Source: Adineta ricciae
Taxonomy: Eukaryota; Rotifera; Eurotatoria; Adinetida; Adinetidae
Direction: 5' to 3'
Length of the DNA: 64,000 bases
Assembly (NCBI GenBank): GCA_905250025.1
Contig: CAJNOJ010000030.1
Span: 434,001 to 498,000 of the forward strand
A program made the position numbers and the translations under genes. Positions 47,479 to 59,451 of the stretch are shown here, piece by piece. Within the stretch, counting starts at the first letter, position 1. Each line of letters starts with the position of its first letter. Under the pieces are notes generated by a model, which searched no databases, had not been told where the DNA came from, and saw nothing but the letters and a program-made list of their open reading frames with translations.

Positions 47479-49812
47479 TCAGGAAATCAAATGATCTATA
47501 ACAGATGAAAATCAATTCTATGAGTGGTAGATGAAAAAGAACATGAGAAATCTTACTTCGATTCGGTAATAGAACAGGATCGGTATCTTTATAAGTGACT
47601 GTGTGAATTTGTGAATGAAACGAATATTTGATAAACAAGGACTTTTCGTCACCAATACAAGGATCATAAAAACCAGTTAAATTCGATTTAGAAACCGTAG
47701 TCTCAATTTTCAATGTCGAATCTTTGACAAGTGTTTGTAACGGTATTGTAACATCAATCATTTTAATCGACGATTCATTCATTACGGATGTTAAATGACC
47801 ATAATGTGCACGAAGAATAAGCAAACCTTGTGGGCCTTCCTTCTCTTTTACTTGTTCGACAAGCGATCGCAGAACTTCTTGAGCATTCATTGCCTCGCGT
47901 CGACGTTCGTCTTGATTTTCACGTGCTTCATCATCGCGTCGTTTTTGTTCCCTACAAGTAGATAATTTGTTTTCACTCTAATATACACAATGACAATACC
48001 GTTCTTGTTCCAACCGAATATATGGTTGGATTATGAATCGATCGAGTATAAAGTAAGCAAGAACAGGTGTTACAGTAGCATAAAATATGGCACTCGGAAG
48101 AATTTCTTTTGATAATGGCAAAGGTATAGTAAACACTTGACTACCACGATTGAATCTAACAAAAGATTTCTGATCAATAATCAAATTCATGCACATTAAA
48201 CATACTTCAATCTTAATAGAACACCCATTTTGGCGCTAATAGCAACTGTTGCTGAGCCATGTGTATATTTAGTTAATTGACGGTCGATACCATATTCAAT
48301 CCATGGGCCAAATACAAACATTCTGAAACACACATATTTCTCAGTTTTCAGGATGTGAATTTTAGCAAATCATCTTCGAAGAAGGTCACACATGGTAGTT
48401 AGTATGTATACACTTACTTGAGACTAAATCGTAGATTGCACACACCAGGAAATCGATAAGCGCCATCGATTGTCGCAAAGGTATTGACAATTCCTAGCTA
48501 TAAAGAAACGTTTGCATGTTCCAAACAACTCGATAAAACGAAAGTACTTGAACAGCACTGGATATCGCCCATTTCTGATTATCATATTGTAGAGCGCCTT
48601 TCATAAATGATCCTCGTCCTGTTTTCCATTGTAAACTGCTTGTTAAATGATGACTTAGTTGATAGGTTATTGAAAATACAAAACCAGGTGTTGCTATTGC
48701 TCTCCGTCCACCGATAAAACTGAATGTTGTTGCTACACTTGCGTGACTAAACTAACGATCAACGTATATTTTATTCGACTAAATGAAGTTTCACAATTAC
48801 CTACAATTTTTGCGTTATACGACGAAAGTAACGAAGCCCAAGATGAGGACGTTGACTGCATGTTAAATCCATCTGAAACCACGACGTTCGTAGAAAAGAA
48901 GCGATAACGTATATAGAAGGATTCGGTATACTTACACGAAACCAGGATAAATCAGGTAGTAGATGCCGAAAGGATGCCGTTAGTGAACCGGTGCCATGTT
49001 GATTACGTGTCGTAGCCACGGCACTGATCATTGCCGTGTCTTGACTGGTTATTGGAATATCAATACTTTCTTCGATAGTAAATTCAGTGATTTTAAAATC
49101 TGGCGAAAATTCTCTGGTAATGAGAAAGAAAACATTTATATCGACTTGAAAATTAAGTGAATGGTTACTCATTCTCGTTAGACGATTGAATCTGGTTAAA
49201 CATGTCAGTTAAGTCAATTGTGGAGTGTACTGAACTCTATCAATTCAATAAGTAATAATGAAATGAAATTCGAAAAATAATAAAGGAATATACGGCTGTG
49301 TTTGTCATCTGTTTCAAACGTCGTTCTTCTCGTTCTTTGGCAAGCCGTTCATATTCCTCGAGAATCTCGCGTGCAGTTTTCATTCGAGATATGATCTATT
49401 CGAAAAAAATATATACCGATACATTCATATTTCTCGATATTATTAAGGATACATACTTCCCATTCCTCTTCTTTCAAACCTTTCATTCCAAGTGCATCGT
49501 AAATAGCGCGTTTTTGTGGATTGTTTATAATGTCATATGCTTTTTTTACTTGAATGAATAAATCCATTGCTATTTGTTTCAAACGTGGATCTGTATGTTT
49601 ATCAGGATGATATAGAAGTGTCAACCGACGGTATGCTTGTTGAATGGCTATTGTATCGGCCTAAAGACAGTCACAGATTGATTTTCGCTGGAAAGAAACT
49701 TGGACTTTGTGTCTCTTACATCTTTACTGATATGTAATACGCCATAGAGATCACGTTCAGTATCGTTTCGATCGAGACTATTCGAGTAAGGATCGCTACC
49801 ATCAGATGCCAT
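47479..49812 (-). CDS. DNAJC11: DNAJC11, mitochondrial J-domain protein
   Basis: About ten exons run from MASDGSDPYSNSLDRND at 49812 to a TGA at 47479. The N-terminal J domain has the HPD motif in LLYHPDKHTDPRLK and the family segment KAYDIINNPQKRAIYDALG. Next come the DNAJC11-specific EEYERLAKEREERRLKQ, a beta-rich middle with ISAVATTRNQHGTG, then LNRG-like FNRGSQVFTIPL and PSAIFYATVTPVLAYF. The end has IDVTIPLQTLVKDS and GFYDPCIGDEK. DNAJC11 associates with MICOS/SAM at the mitochondrial outer membrane and supports cristae organisation. The last exon is very short (NHLIS) after the donor near 47556. Confidence 0.93.
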
Positions 49813-50471
49813 GTACTTAGTACAAGTAGTAAAAAACAAGAAATGTACTCGAAAAATTTCTTATGAAATCGAAATAAGATTTGTTATTTGTTTGTACCAA
49901 TGAATAGTAGTTTTTTCTTCTTCTCAGTCAGACGAACTGGATGTTAAAAAAAGCACAAGATAGATGTCGCTCACATATATATTATGTATAAAATGACGAA
50001 TGATATTCATAGTCGAGTGATACTAATACTAAGACAATATTGTACAAATCGTTAGAGATGTTGAGAGATTCCCCGTAACAAAAAATGCGCATTTGCTTGA
50101 ATCTTATCATTAAATGAGACAGTCACAAACGATTGACAATACTAGAATCTGGTAAACTTCAGAGTTCATTTTATGATATCCGACGACAAGGTTTAATATG
50201 TACGAAAACGTTTCTCGTTCACACCTATAATTGATATTTCGAAATAGTTTCTTGTGAAAACGTATATTACCAAAATCATTTGTAATCCTCAGCTTAGCGA
50301 CCTCATTTAGGTTCATCTATTTTTCACCAATGAAAATTTCATACTAGTGAATCAGATAACAAATAGTCATCTACCAATAGATATGTTTTTTCTTCTACCA
50401 ACAAGGTGAAACCAAAAGATTAGGTTTCCGCTTTATCATCTCCAATTATTCAACTAAGTCATATACGAAAC
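49813..50471. other. Divergent intergenic region
   Basis: This 659-bp region lies between head-to-head DNAJC11 (minus) and the RUN-FYVE gene (plus), and is a likely shared promoter region. If DNAJC11-COQ5-TPI-PNO1 are co-transcribed, this would be the promoter of the whole run. No specific element was identified. The 68-codon minus frame at 50110-50316 has no motif. Confidence 0.4.
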
Positions 50472-52979
50472 ATGTCCACTCAAGATATTCGCAAACTTTC
50501 ATCGGTTCTACGATCGATTGAAATCGTTGAAGGTAAATTATACTTGTAATCATTGTACATATACGAATGAGATATTTTTCGATTGATTATGAATTAGAAA
50601 AGACGAATGCACTTTACTCACAATATACAACAACTGTCAAGGAAAGTCTTCAGCCAGTCCTAATCGATGATTCCAACGTACATTTACAAACATTCTTCCA
50701 ACATCTTGAACAACTCTTAGAGACTGATTTAAAGAGTAAATTTGTTAGAAATATTGTATCACACGGTTCTCTTTTCGTTCTTCCAGACAGAAAATCGTTA
50801 TTGAACAGCAATAATAATAAACGAAGTTATTGGAATTTCTTCTCCTCAGCATTGAAAGATAGCAAAGGCTTATACGATACAGTATTATATGCCCTCAATA
50901 GTCAAGAAGTCAAAACTCCAACTGGTCGCGGACGATTATTTCTTCGTTTTTGTCTGCAAAATCATCGACTAGGCGATGTTATTCAACAAAGCTTTATGAC
51001 GACTAAAATTGTCAAGTAAAACTTTTCTTTTCAACATTTCATCAAATCCTCTTCTCATTTAGTCAATTCTATATTGATGAATGTTTTTGGACAACGCCAA
51101 ACTATATCAATCGAATTGTTCAAGCACTGTATCAATTAAATGACTTACAATTTGATCTACTTTCCAATTCACAATATCAACTTGATGTCTGCTGGCCAAC
51201 TATCGAGTTTGTTTATGAAAATCAGAAAACAAAACATAGAGTTGTCTTTTGATTTTATTTAGATCAATTGAAAGTCGACCGAAAACATTATCCGATGCTG
51301 CATCACGACTAAGAAACAACAGCGTGTCTAGTTTTCTTTCAATGGTACACAAAATAATAGAAAAAAAAAGACATCCATACTAAATTTATATTGTACTTTT
51401 TGTTTTTTTTTAAGAACAGTGTTGATTCTCAGTCAGTTATATCAGTTATTCCCGATCTTTCCACATCTATTCCAATCACACCTGCATTATTTCACGTAAT
51501 GTCAATTGATGATCTTTTCTTTACTTTTGAAGTGACTTTTATATGTTATTCAGAACCTTGAATCGTCTGTAAATGATGGTAGTTCAGCTCAATCGCATTC
51601 ATCGGCTGAAGAAGATCCAGAAAACACAATGATCTATTGGAAACAAAAATATCTGCAACTGGAAATGCAGTTGCAAGAATTACACACGTCGAATTCAGTG
51701 TCAACAGCAGATGTTGAACTTCAATGTTCAATAATCGAACCTCCACCGACCGAATCTACCGAAACATCGATTGACGAGGAATTAGTAACGAAATTAAATG
51801 ATGAGAATGAGCAATTAAAAGGTGAACTTAGTTTATTGAAAGAAGAAGTTAGCAGTTTAAACTTCCAAATTTCATCTGCTTCGATGCAACGATCAACATC
51901 ATCAGATGTAAATAGATTATATCAGCTTAGACAACTTGACGATTATTTTGTTTGTGTATTTCAGAAAATCAAAGATTATGAACGAGATCTTGCACAATAT
52001 CGATCGTTGATTGGTGATAAAGATATTCTTCTCAATGATTTACAACAAAAGTTCAATGAGCAAATGAATCAATTAGAAATCCTTCAAAAAGATTTGTCTT
52101 CGCAATCAAACGAACAAACAAAACAGATCGAAATGCTACAAAATGAGCTGGAAGAAGTAATGTGATTCTCAATGTACCTTTTCAACCCATAAAAGTTTAT
52201 TTTTAGACAAGAAAAGTACTTGAACAAGATCGGTTAATACTCGAAAAAGAACGAGTACGTGTTGAAAGTCTCATTATTTCCTCAATGAGACATTGAATCA
52301 TGTCTCTAGGTCGAACGTGATAAAGCACAAGAACAGTTAGAAGCCACATTGCAAGAACGAACACTTGACTTTGAAGAAATGAAACGACGATTAGTCAAAG
52401 CGGTTCGGTATGTAAAAAGATCGCATTCGATTAGAATATATTCGTGTAATTTCATTGATTTTTAGTGATAAAGCAGAATTGTTCAATTCTATTCATACAT
52501 ATGAAATTAAACTTGAAGAAGAACAGTCGAGAAAATGGGTTGCAGATGAAGATGTTTTGAATTGTACGAAATGTAACACAGTCTTTGGATGGACAGTACG
52601 AAAAGTAGGCTGTTCCATTCTTTCATTCTTCTAAAATTCAATCTGTTTTATTTCATTTAGCATCATTGTCGACATTGTCAGAAGATCTTTTGTTATTACT
52701 GTGCGAATAATTGGATACAGAGTCCGAAAACAAAGTAAACTTTCATTATCATTTGTCATGCTGAAATTTCATTTTTCTTTTATCTCTTTCAGTTCTCCGC
52801 AATATCGTGTGTGTGATTTTTGCAGTGAGAAACTACTGAAAGAATCTCTTATGCCCATTGGTACTTTACATAAGGAAATACTGAATAATCCGGACACGTC
52901 TGACAATGTTGATCTTCATTTCGAAGTTCGACCTGAACGTCTACCTCCTACGACAGATAATTCTCCAACATCTTCTTAG
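50472..52979 (+). CDS. RUN- and FYVE-domain protein (RUFY-type)
   Basis: About ten exons run from MSTQDIRKLSSVLRSIEIVE to a TAG at 52977. An N-terminal RUN domain (about residues 20-190) has LQTFFQHLEQLLE, SYWNFFSSALKDS, TPTGRGRLFLRFCLQNHRL and FYIDECFW. A Ser-rich linker and long coiled coil follow (YWKQKYLQLEMQLQEL; QIEMLQNELEE). The C-terminal FYVE finger has W.ADEDVLNC, RKHHCRHCQKIFC and YRVCDFC. The Arg/His cluster binds phosphatidylinositol 3-phosphate, placing the protein on early endosomes or autophagosomes; RUN domains bind small GTPases of the Rab/Arl type. There is no LIR or GOLD domain, arguing for RUFY rather than FYCO1. Confidence 0.9.
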
Positions 52980-53178
52980 AAAAATTTTATTCTATTTTTG
53001 TCGCAATATTAATTTGAACTTGTCATTTTCTTTTCTTCGTATTTATTTTTATAAATGATGTTTGATTCTTTGATATTTTTGTATACATGTATTAATAAAG
53101 CAATTAAGATACTTCGAATACAATCCACTTGACGCGTTTCTCAGCGTCCTGCTTTGGTTGAGAAATAAGCGGATGAGT

Positions 53179-55646
53179 TTAGGCCTCCGCAAGGTTTCGT
53201 AGTTTATTAAGTTTGTCGTAGACCTTCGTTAAATGTTTGGCTGCAATGCCGATTTTTGGTGTGTAAAGTTCTTCTACATAACGAAAGAGATAATTCAACG
53301 AAAATTCGACATTTTTCATGATGAACTTTTTCAGATTCATATCATTGGTTTTCTTCAGCGTTCGTTCGTAATATTTCAAATGAAGTTTGATCAATTCGAC
53401 CAATGCTTCGACAATAGTATAATTTATCGACATATAATGAACTTTGAATAAATCACGTGCGAATGTTAAGTACGCTTTAGTAAACTGTAGTGTGCTCGGT
53501 GCTAAATCAATCTGTAAAACGTCACTTGTCTCTTCCTTGATAATGAAAGGTTCGAGAAACGTGTTCCCGTCGATTCCTAGCTCGTGAAATTCGTAGAATA
53601 ATTGATTTAATCGATCCTGAGTTTGAAATGTCACTGATATCCATTTTTCATCGCGATGTCGTTGCCTTAAACTATCAATGATAAATTCTTTTTGCGAACG
53701 AATAATTTGTGTCAAGATTTGTTCGAGTTGTTCTTCGAGAATGAACTTCACGTCGATTAATTTCACTGAAAATTCCTCGGCCTTGGTGAATAAAATCTCG
53801 ATGTTTCGCATAGAAAACGTGAAGTTTTTCGTGCCGATGTATTGCTGATTGTAAAGGATGGTGATCAATTTTTCGATTTCATTCGACATCCAGACGGCGA
53901 ACTTCGTAAATGTCGAACGTTGATCTTTGAATATTTGAACGAATTCATAGTAACTGTCGACTAAACGCGTAAAAAATGTATTGGCAAAGTTTTCAACGAA
54001 AACAACGTTTAGCTCTTCGATTTTCGTTTGTTTTAACGTGTTTTTCATCAACGAGAATTGAATTGTGAAGAACAGATCACTAGAGAAAGAAATTTGTATC
54101 GTAACTTTGAGGTAAATTGAAGAATCTTACCAAGCTTTGGGAACATATCCTAGTTGTTTTAAGATTTCTATTCGTTGGTAATAGTGTTTGAGCAAATTTG
54201 TTGAACAACCATGTTCGCACATGGAAAGAATTTCTTTTTCCACGATTCGACGCAAATCTTGTTCCTTCTCTTGAATATTTTTAATGTAATCATCCACGAA
54301 TGGTAATGATTGTTGTTTATGCTCCGAGAGAAAGTCCTTGGCGTAGTTTCTCGCCTGAAGAATGAGTTTCAAAGCTTGTTGAAGATTTCGTTCCGCTAAG
54401 AGAATGGTCAAATTCTCTTCAGTATTCGTTATCCAGTCTTCAGCAAAGAATTCCTCTTGAAAAACTTGTTCCTGTTCAGTTTGAAATGAAGCAATACGAG
54501 ATAGTCGGCGTGTGCGTGTGTAAAATAAACTCTCAAACAGTTCAATCCAATTCTTCTTGATGTGAGCACTTTCGCACATCATGGTTATCGTATCCGTATT
54601 GTATTGAATTGTAAATGCATTGCGAAGAACATCATCTTTAACGTTAATAATTTGAACTGATGATGATGAATATTGCTTGTGAGCATCGTTATCATTTGTG
54701 TTTAAGGAATTTCGTTGAAGTTTTATCACTTGGTCAACATCGTAGGCAGTTGCTGTACGAATATTCGATGATTTTGCAATGACGAAACAGTCCGTACAAA
54801 GAAGACCGTAGCAGGGCTGTGTTGTATGTGACGATGATGGTACTTTCGTGGACGAATCGAATTTAACTTCAAGTAATTTACCAGAATAGATCAGACGACG
54901 ATCGGGATTAGCAGAAACAAGATCTAAACTTTGACAATGACGAAGAAGTGATTGACATGCATCCGCTTCCAATGTTGCAGAAGAATCCGACTAGAACCAA
55001 AGATATATATATGTAACAATAGGGATGAATACTAGAGTTCAATCCATTAGTGAGTTGCGATCAAACCTTGGACACATACCATACATGTTACATCAGTGCG
55101 TATAAGAATGCAATCATTATTATATTAAGTGATTTTAGAAGCAAATATTAGCCACACATTTTAATAGATAGCATAATAGAGATTCAAACCGGTATTATTC
55201 CACAGAGCAAACATGTTAGTGTGAACACAATGATCACCAGGTTTATGCTCGATTGGTTTATCTGACCTTCGTTTCGATAGTCAGTGATTCTTTCACTGTA
55301 CTTAATAGTTGTTTTTCATCGGCTAACAAGGATTGTAATTGATAAACTTCGGATTCCAATGCAGCCACTTGCTTTGCTGTTTCAATGAATTTTGTGTGAT
55401 TCCGAAAGGCATTGTATTTCAAGTCGGTTTTTGCTTCACTTGAGATTAAATACATTCGTCGTTTCATATTAACTAATTCTTCACTTCCAATCGATTGTGA
55501 TGCTTTTAAATAAAAACATACAATATTGAATCGAGTTACTCAATATTCGAATCAACTTTACCAATCGATTGAATAAATAAATTGGGATCAAATTTCGACT
55601 CGACAAATCGAGCACGAAATGATGGATCAGCATCGCTGTATTCCAT
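53179..55646 (-). CDS. EXOC8: EXOC8 (Exo84) exocyst subunit
   Basis: Four exons run from MEYSDADPSFRARF at 55646 to a TAA at 53179, giving roughly 660 aa. The N-terminus has the family motif ESKFDPNLFIQSI, then a coiled coil (FIETAKQVAALESEVYQLQS). A PH domain at about 120-260 starts RRLIYSGKLLEVK and includes LLCTDCFVIAK and NAFTIQYNTDTITMMCES. The helical Exo84 C-terminal domain follows (EEFFAEDWITNTEENLTILL; LKHYYQRIEILKQLG; ARDLFKVHYMSINYTIVEAL). Exo84 is part of the octameric exocyst that tethers secretory vesicles to the plasma membrane and binds RalA and phosphoinositides. The intron before exon 3 is about 270 bp, long for this region. PLPBP ends 61 bp upstream on the same strand. Confidence 0.85.
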
Positions 55647-55707
55647 TTCTTATAATCTGAAAAGAAAGCTTGATGATATAATTTATTCTACATATTGAAA
55701 TCGAATT
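55647..55707 (-). promoter_or_regulatory. PLPBP-EXOC8 spacer with strong acceptor
   Basis: The 61-bp gap on the minus strand contains AGCTTTCTTTTCAG, an excellent polypyrimidine tract plus AG, 12 nt before the EXOC8 ATG. No cis donor for it is visible outside the PLPBP coding exon. This supports trans-splicing of EXOC8 from a transcript that also carries PLPBP. Confidence 0.55.
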
Positions 55708-56415
55708 CTAACGACGTGCACCAAAAATTGAACTACCGACGCGAACAATGGTACTTCCAGCTTGAATCGCTCTTTCGTAATCATGTGACATACCCATTGA
55801 TAGTTCAATCTCATCGAAATTACGATTTGACTTTTCACACAAATCTTTCCGACACTGAATCAATACTTGAAAATCTTGATCATTCTCACTTTGTACATTA
55901 CTCATCGAACCAATGGTCATCAAACCTTGACAATTCAATGTTGGACAATTCTTTTCGATGAAATCGTATAATGATAAAAACTGTTTTGGTTCAATTCCAT
56001 ACTTTTGTTTTTCATTACTAGTATTAATCTGGATGAGCACATTTAACTTCCGTGCGTGTTGTTGAAGAATAAAGTTCAAACGCTCGGCAAGTTCAATGGA
56101 ATCGACTGTTTGAATGCAATCGAGATTGACAACACGTGTTAAAAATCGTGGAACCTTTTTTCGTTGTAAATGTCCAACAAAATGCCAGCGTATATCGGGA
56201 CAATGAGTACGAATGAGTTTATCATTGGATTTCTTCTCCAGTTCCTCTGCATAATTTTCTCCAAAGTAACGTTGGCCAGCATGGTAGAGTTCAACGATAT
56301 CTTCAACGGGTTTAGTCTTTGATATGGCAACTAAACGAACGGGACGACGCGTATGAGAGTGCAATTTGCTGATACGTTGAAGAATTAAGTTCAGGCGAGA
56401 TGTGAGTTCACTCAT
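55708..56415 (-). CDS. PLPBP: PLPBP/PROSC (YggS family) pyridoxal-phosphate-binding protein
   Basis: A single exon of 235 codons. Family sequence: LVAISKTKPVEDI (the Lys that holds PLP), YFGENYAEELEKK, IRWHFVGHLQRKKV, INTSNEKQKYGI, GLMTIGS, LSMGMSHDYERAI and STIVRVGSSIFGAR. The fold is the alanine-racemase N-terminal TIM barrel. The protein buffers and delivers pyridoxal phosphate in cytosol and mitochondria and has no known catalytic activity. A TTTGTTTGTTTAG stretch lies 8 nt before the ATG, suggesting that even the first gene of this pair receives a spliced leader. Confidence 0.96.
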   Translation of the reverse strand: MSELTSRLNLILQRISKLHSHTRRPVRLVAISKTKPVEDIVELYHAGQRYFGENYAEELEKKSNDKLIRTHCPDIRWHFVGHLQRKKVPRFLTRVVNLDCIQTVDSIELAERLNFILQQHARKLNVLIQINTSNEKQKYGIEPKQFLSLYDFIEKNCPTLNCQGLMTIGSMSNVQSENDQDFQVLIQCRKDLCEKSNRNFDEIELSMGMSHDYERAIQAGSTIVRVGSSIFGARR

Positions 56416-56667
56416 AGTTTATCTAAACAAACAAATCATTGGAATGGTTTATACGATCAATCGTTTTCTTGAAATCGGCTTTTGATTGATAAATCATTCG
56501 AATATTCCGTTTTTCGAATTCAAAGTATTATTTTTGAGACATTAGTCATCGAATAGTATAAATAAACCGTATGATAAGACCCACGACATCTACATTCGAT
56601 TTGGCCAGTCATATGATATCGCTAAGACCTATTCTTATCTCACAATTTTCGTTTACATTCGAATATT
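56416..56667. promoter_or_regulatory. Short divergent promoter region PLPBP / MKS1
   Basis: Only 252 bp separate the two start codons, which point away from each other. A shared bidirectional promoter is likely. No TATA or other named element was identified with confidence. Confidence 0.45.
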
Positions 56668-58952
56668 ATGTCAAGCTTAGATGACAACGATGTGAACTAT
56701 GCTGTCTATCGATCGAAGGATCAAATTCAAAACTTTAAAATTCGGTAAGAGAAACGCTCGATTGTCACGTGAAAAGATAACGATTTCGCTAGTGTGAAAT
56801 TGGAACGTTTAACATCCAATGCATTGATACCGAGTTTGGCACGACTCAAAATTCAAGAAGATCTATCAAGACTGCTCGATAGTGATGGACAGAAAGCTAA
56901 ACAACCAAAAGCAACGACTACAGACGTTTTGCAAGCATTAAATGCACAGAATACGACAGATTACGAAGAAGTAGTGATCAGTTGGCAACAGAAACTGTTC
57001 AGTCGAGTAGATATAGAGTTTATCTTTGACTACTTACGCAATCTACTATTCGATCTAGTTTGAATTTGAAGCCTATGGAAGAGATATGGGATCGTCAAGT
57101 ACACCACTTGAGAAGATATATTTTGATCAAATACAAAAGATGAAGTAAAGAAATCCGTATCGTTTTGTTCACATCTGTCATTTCTGAATCGTTAGAGCGA
57201 AACGACAACAACCTGGAAGAATATTTACTTATATTGAGGATGATCCATATTGTATGGAACGAGATGTAAGTAGTATAAGTTAGATATCAATTCATCTTAG
57301 TCTATGATCGAATTCAGCTCGATTATTTCATGACCGATTCACCAAATGAACAACCGAGTAACTTAGCATTGGGTCTCAATTCTATTCGTAAGTATTTCAT
57401 AGAGACGTTCTACGGTTCTCAAACATATTCTTATCTAGGCAAACGTCGTACTATTCCATCTCGCAGGTTTGTCACATCTATTTTCTATCTTCAATTAGTT
57501 TTACACATTCGATCTTTAGCAATAATCAAAATCTACCAAAAGCGGATCTTATTAAGGAAAATCTAACAACCGATGATCTTCTTATCAACCACTATGGTTC
57601 ATTACCTCATCAGACGATGTATATCATGGTTGATTTAAATGATCCGGTCAATACAAGCGCAGCTCAACTTGTTACTTTTGCTCGACCACCAAACGAGCAT
57701 GTTCTTTGTCGTATACATGTTTATTCCAATGAAATAATCATCATCACACCAGACTTCAATTCTGACAAAGTCGCTTACATGATCGAAACCGGGCATTTGA
57801 GCAATGAAGTTTATCAATACTATCTCGAACATGCTTCAACGTCAATCAGTAAGACTGATTTGGTGAAAGAGCGAAAATTATTCAATGAAATCTGCTTGAG
57901 ACAACATGAACATTTAGCACAGTTGATTGGAAGCAAATTTGACGTAGTAAGAATCGTTTAAATGAAATATTTGTATACTGATGTTCGCTGTTTGATTTCA
58001 GCCACCGCCGACAGTCTTAAAATTGAATATTATCGGTGAAATTGTCAGTGCAAGAAACTTCGAGTACGATCATATTTATATCTATTATGTACTCGATTTA
58101 GCCGAAGGTGAGTTTCTCAAATTTCTATTCGCACGCACCAGAAACTACTCCGCTAGATTGGTATGTTGAACCTTCAACACTCTTATCTGGTTATACTCAT
58201 ACGGGTAGTACGACAATGTCTAGTAAACATGTACGTGACATGCATTGCCATACCAGTGATTGCTGCTTGTCCCTTGTGATTCAAATAGATCGTAGTATAA
58301 GAGCGTAATGAGTAAATCTGTTAAGCATAACTCTTAATTTACAGGATGATGTTGTTTATTATTCTCATCCATTTGAATTTGAACTGTGGTACAAACCATC
58401 TACATATGAAGCTGACCGAAGTAATTACGATTTATCTTTGCTTTGTTTCTATCACTGCACGTAACAGGTTTTCCTCGAATGCCGAAAATTTACTTTCAAG
58501 TCGCGTCATTGGATTCATGGGGTCGGCATCGAACAGAAGGCTACACTTACATTGATATTCCAAATATACCAGGTTTCTATCGATATCCGTATGTTCTGCT
58601 ATAAATTTCAGTACTCCTACACCGTAGGATTCTATGACGAACATTTATCATGTTGGCGACCTCGTGGTGATTCCATATTTAACGAAGTTCGTAGGTTTTT
58701 CATTGGAGGATCGCTGGAGCTTGAAGATATCAGCTACATCGCAATTCCAACATTGTTTCGAAGCGAACCGGTAATGAGTTCCACATTGACAAGCAGACAA
58801 TCGAATGATTTGAACTTTCCTAGAGCAACTCACTATTGAGTCGTTTCGGTTTTCGCACAATTTCCACAGGCTCATTAAACATTCGTTTCAATGTGGTTTT
58901 TCAATCACAGTATGATACAAGATTTTGTCGAAGTTTCATTTTGTTCACATAA
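56668..58952 (+). CDS. MKS1: MKS1, B9-domain transition-zone protein
   Basis: About eleven exons run from MSSLDDNDVNYAVYRSKD to a TAA at 58950. The C-terminal half has the B9 domain: LNIIGEIVSARNFEYDHIYI (family GEIVSARGFEYDNLYV), then STLLSGYTHTGST, HPFEFELWY, YFQVASLDSWGRHRTEGY and [20 protein letters not shown] (family [20 protein letters not shown]). The last exon begins SNSLLSRFGFRTISTGSLN (family LSRFGLRTETTG). MKS1 works with B9D1 and B9D2 in the MKS module of the ciliary transition zone, the gate at the base of cilia, which fits a ciliated animal. The last intron must be removed from after SEP to reach this exon. Confidence 0.9.
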
Positions 58953-58972
58953 TTGTTGATAGAAGTTTCGCA

Positions 58973-59232
58973 ATGGAACACAAGAAAACACGACGTGTTC
59001 ATGCTGCGAATCGCTACGGGTAAAGTTTGAGCATATATATCTCATTCTTCTCATTTGAACTTTATGTAGATTCGATGCATTTATGTCTAACGTCCATAGT
59101 GTACTTGGTAAGTTCGTCTTTTTTATGAAAGATCTTTCGATGTGCGTCTTTTCAGAGGAATTCGAACGAGCGAAACGACGGGCTATTGAAGTCCGGCAAA
59201 ATGTAACGCAAACAATTAAATCTTCGTTTTAA
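58973..59232 (+). CDS. 55-aa basic small protein, unrecognised, 20 bp after MKS1
   Basis: Three tiny exons join in phase: MEHKKTRRVHAANRYG (58973-about 59021), FDAFMSNVHSVL (about 59071-59109) and EEFERAKRRAIEVRQNV continuing to TIKSSF and a TAA at 59230-59232. Both introns are GT-AG and of normal size for this genome (GTAAAG..GTAG, GTAAGT..TCAG). The product is basic, with a probable C-terminal helix, and has no signal peptide. The frame survives two splices, which makes a real gene likely, but I do not recognise a family. It starts 20 bp after the MKS1 stop on the same strand, so it may be carried on the MKS1 transcript. Confidence 0.6.
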
Positions 59233-59451
59233 CAATGCGGATATCAAACATACGATGCTTGTTCATTTTGTACTTCTCTTCTCCTAGATTTCGATTGAAT
59301 AAATTATACTCTAGAAACTACATTCATTGTTTATTGTTAATCTTCATTTTTCGTTGTGTTACAAACTATTCACAAATATATAACATTCACCAGAGAGAAA
59401 GGTAATCACAAGAAAACCGTTTTCGATAGGAAACTATTATCAGACATTGAA

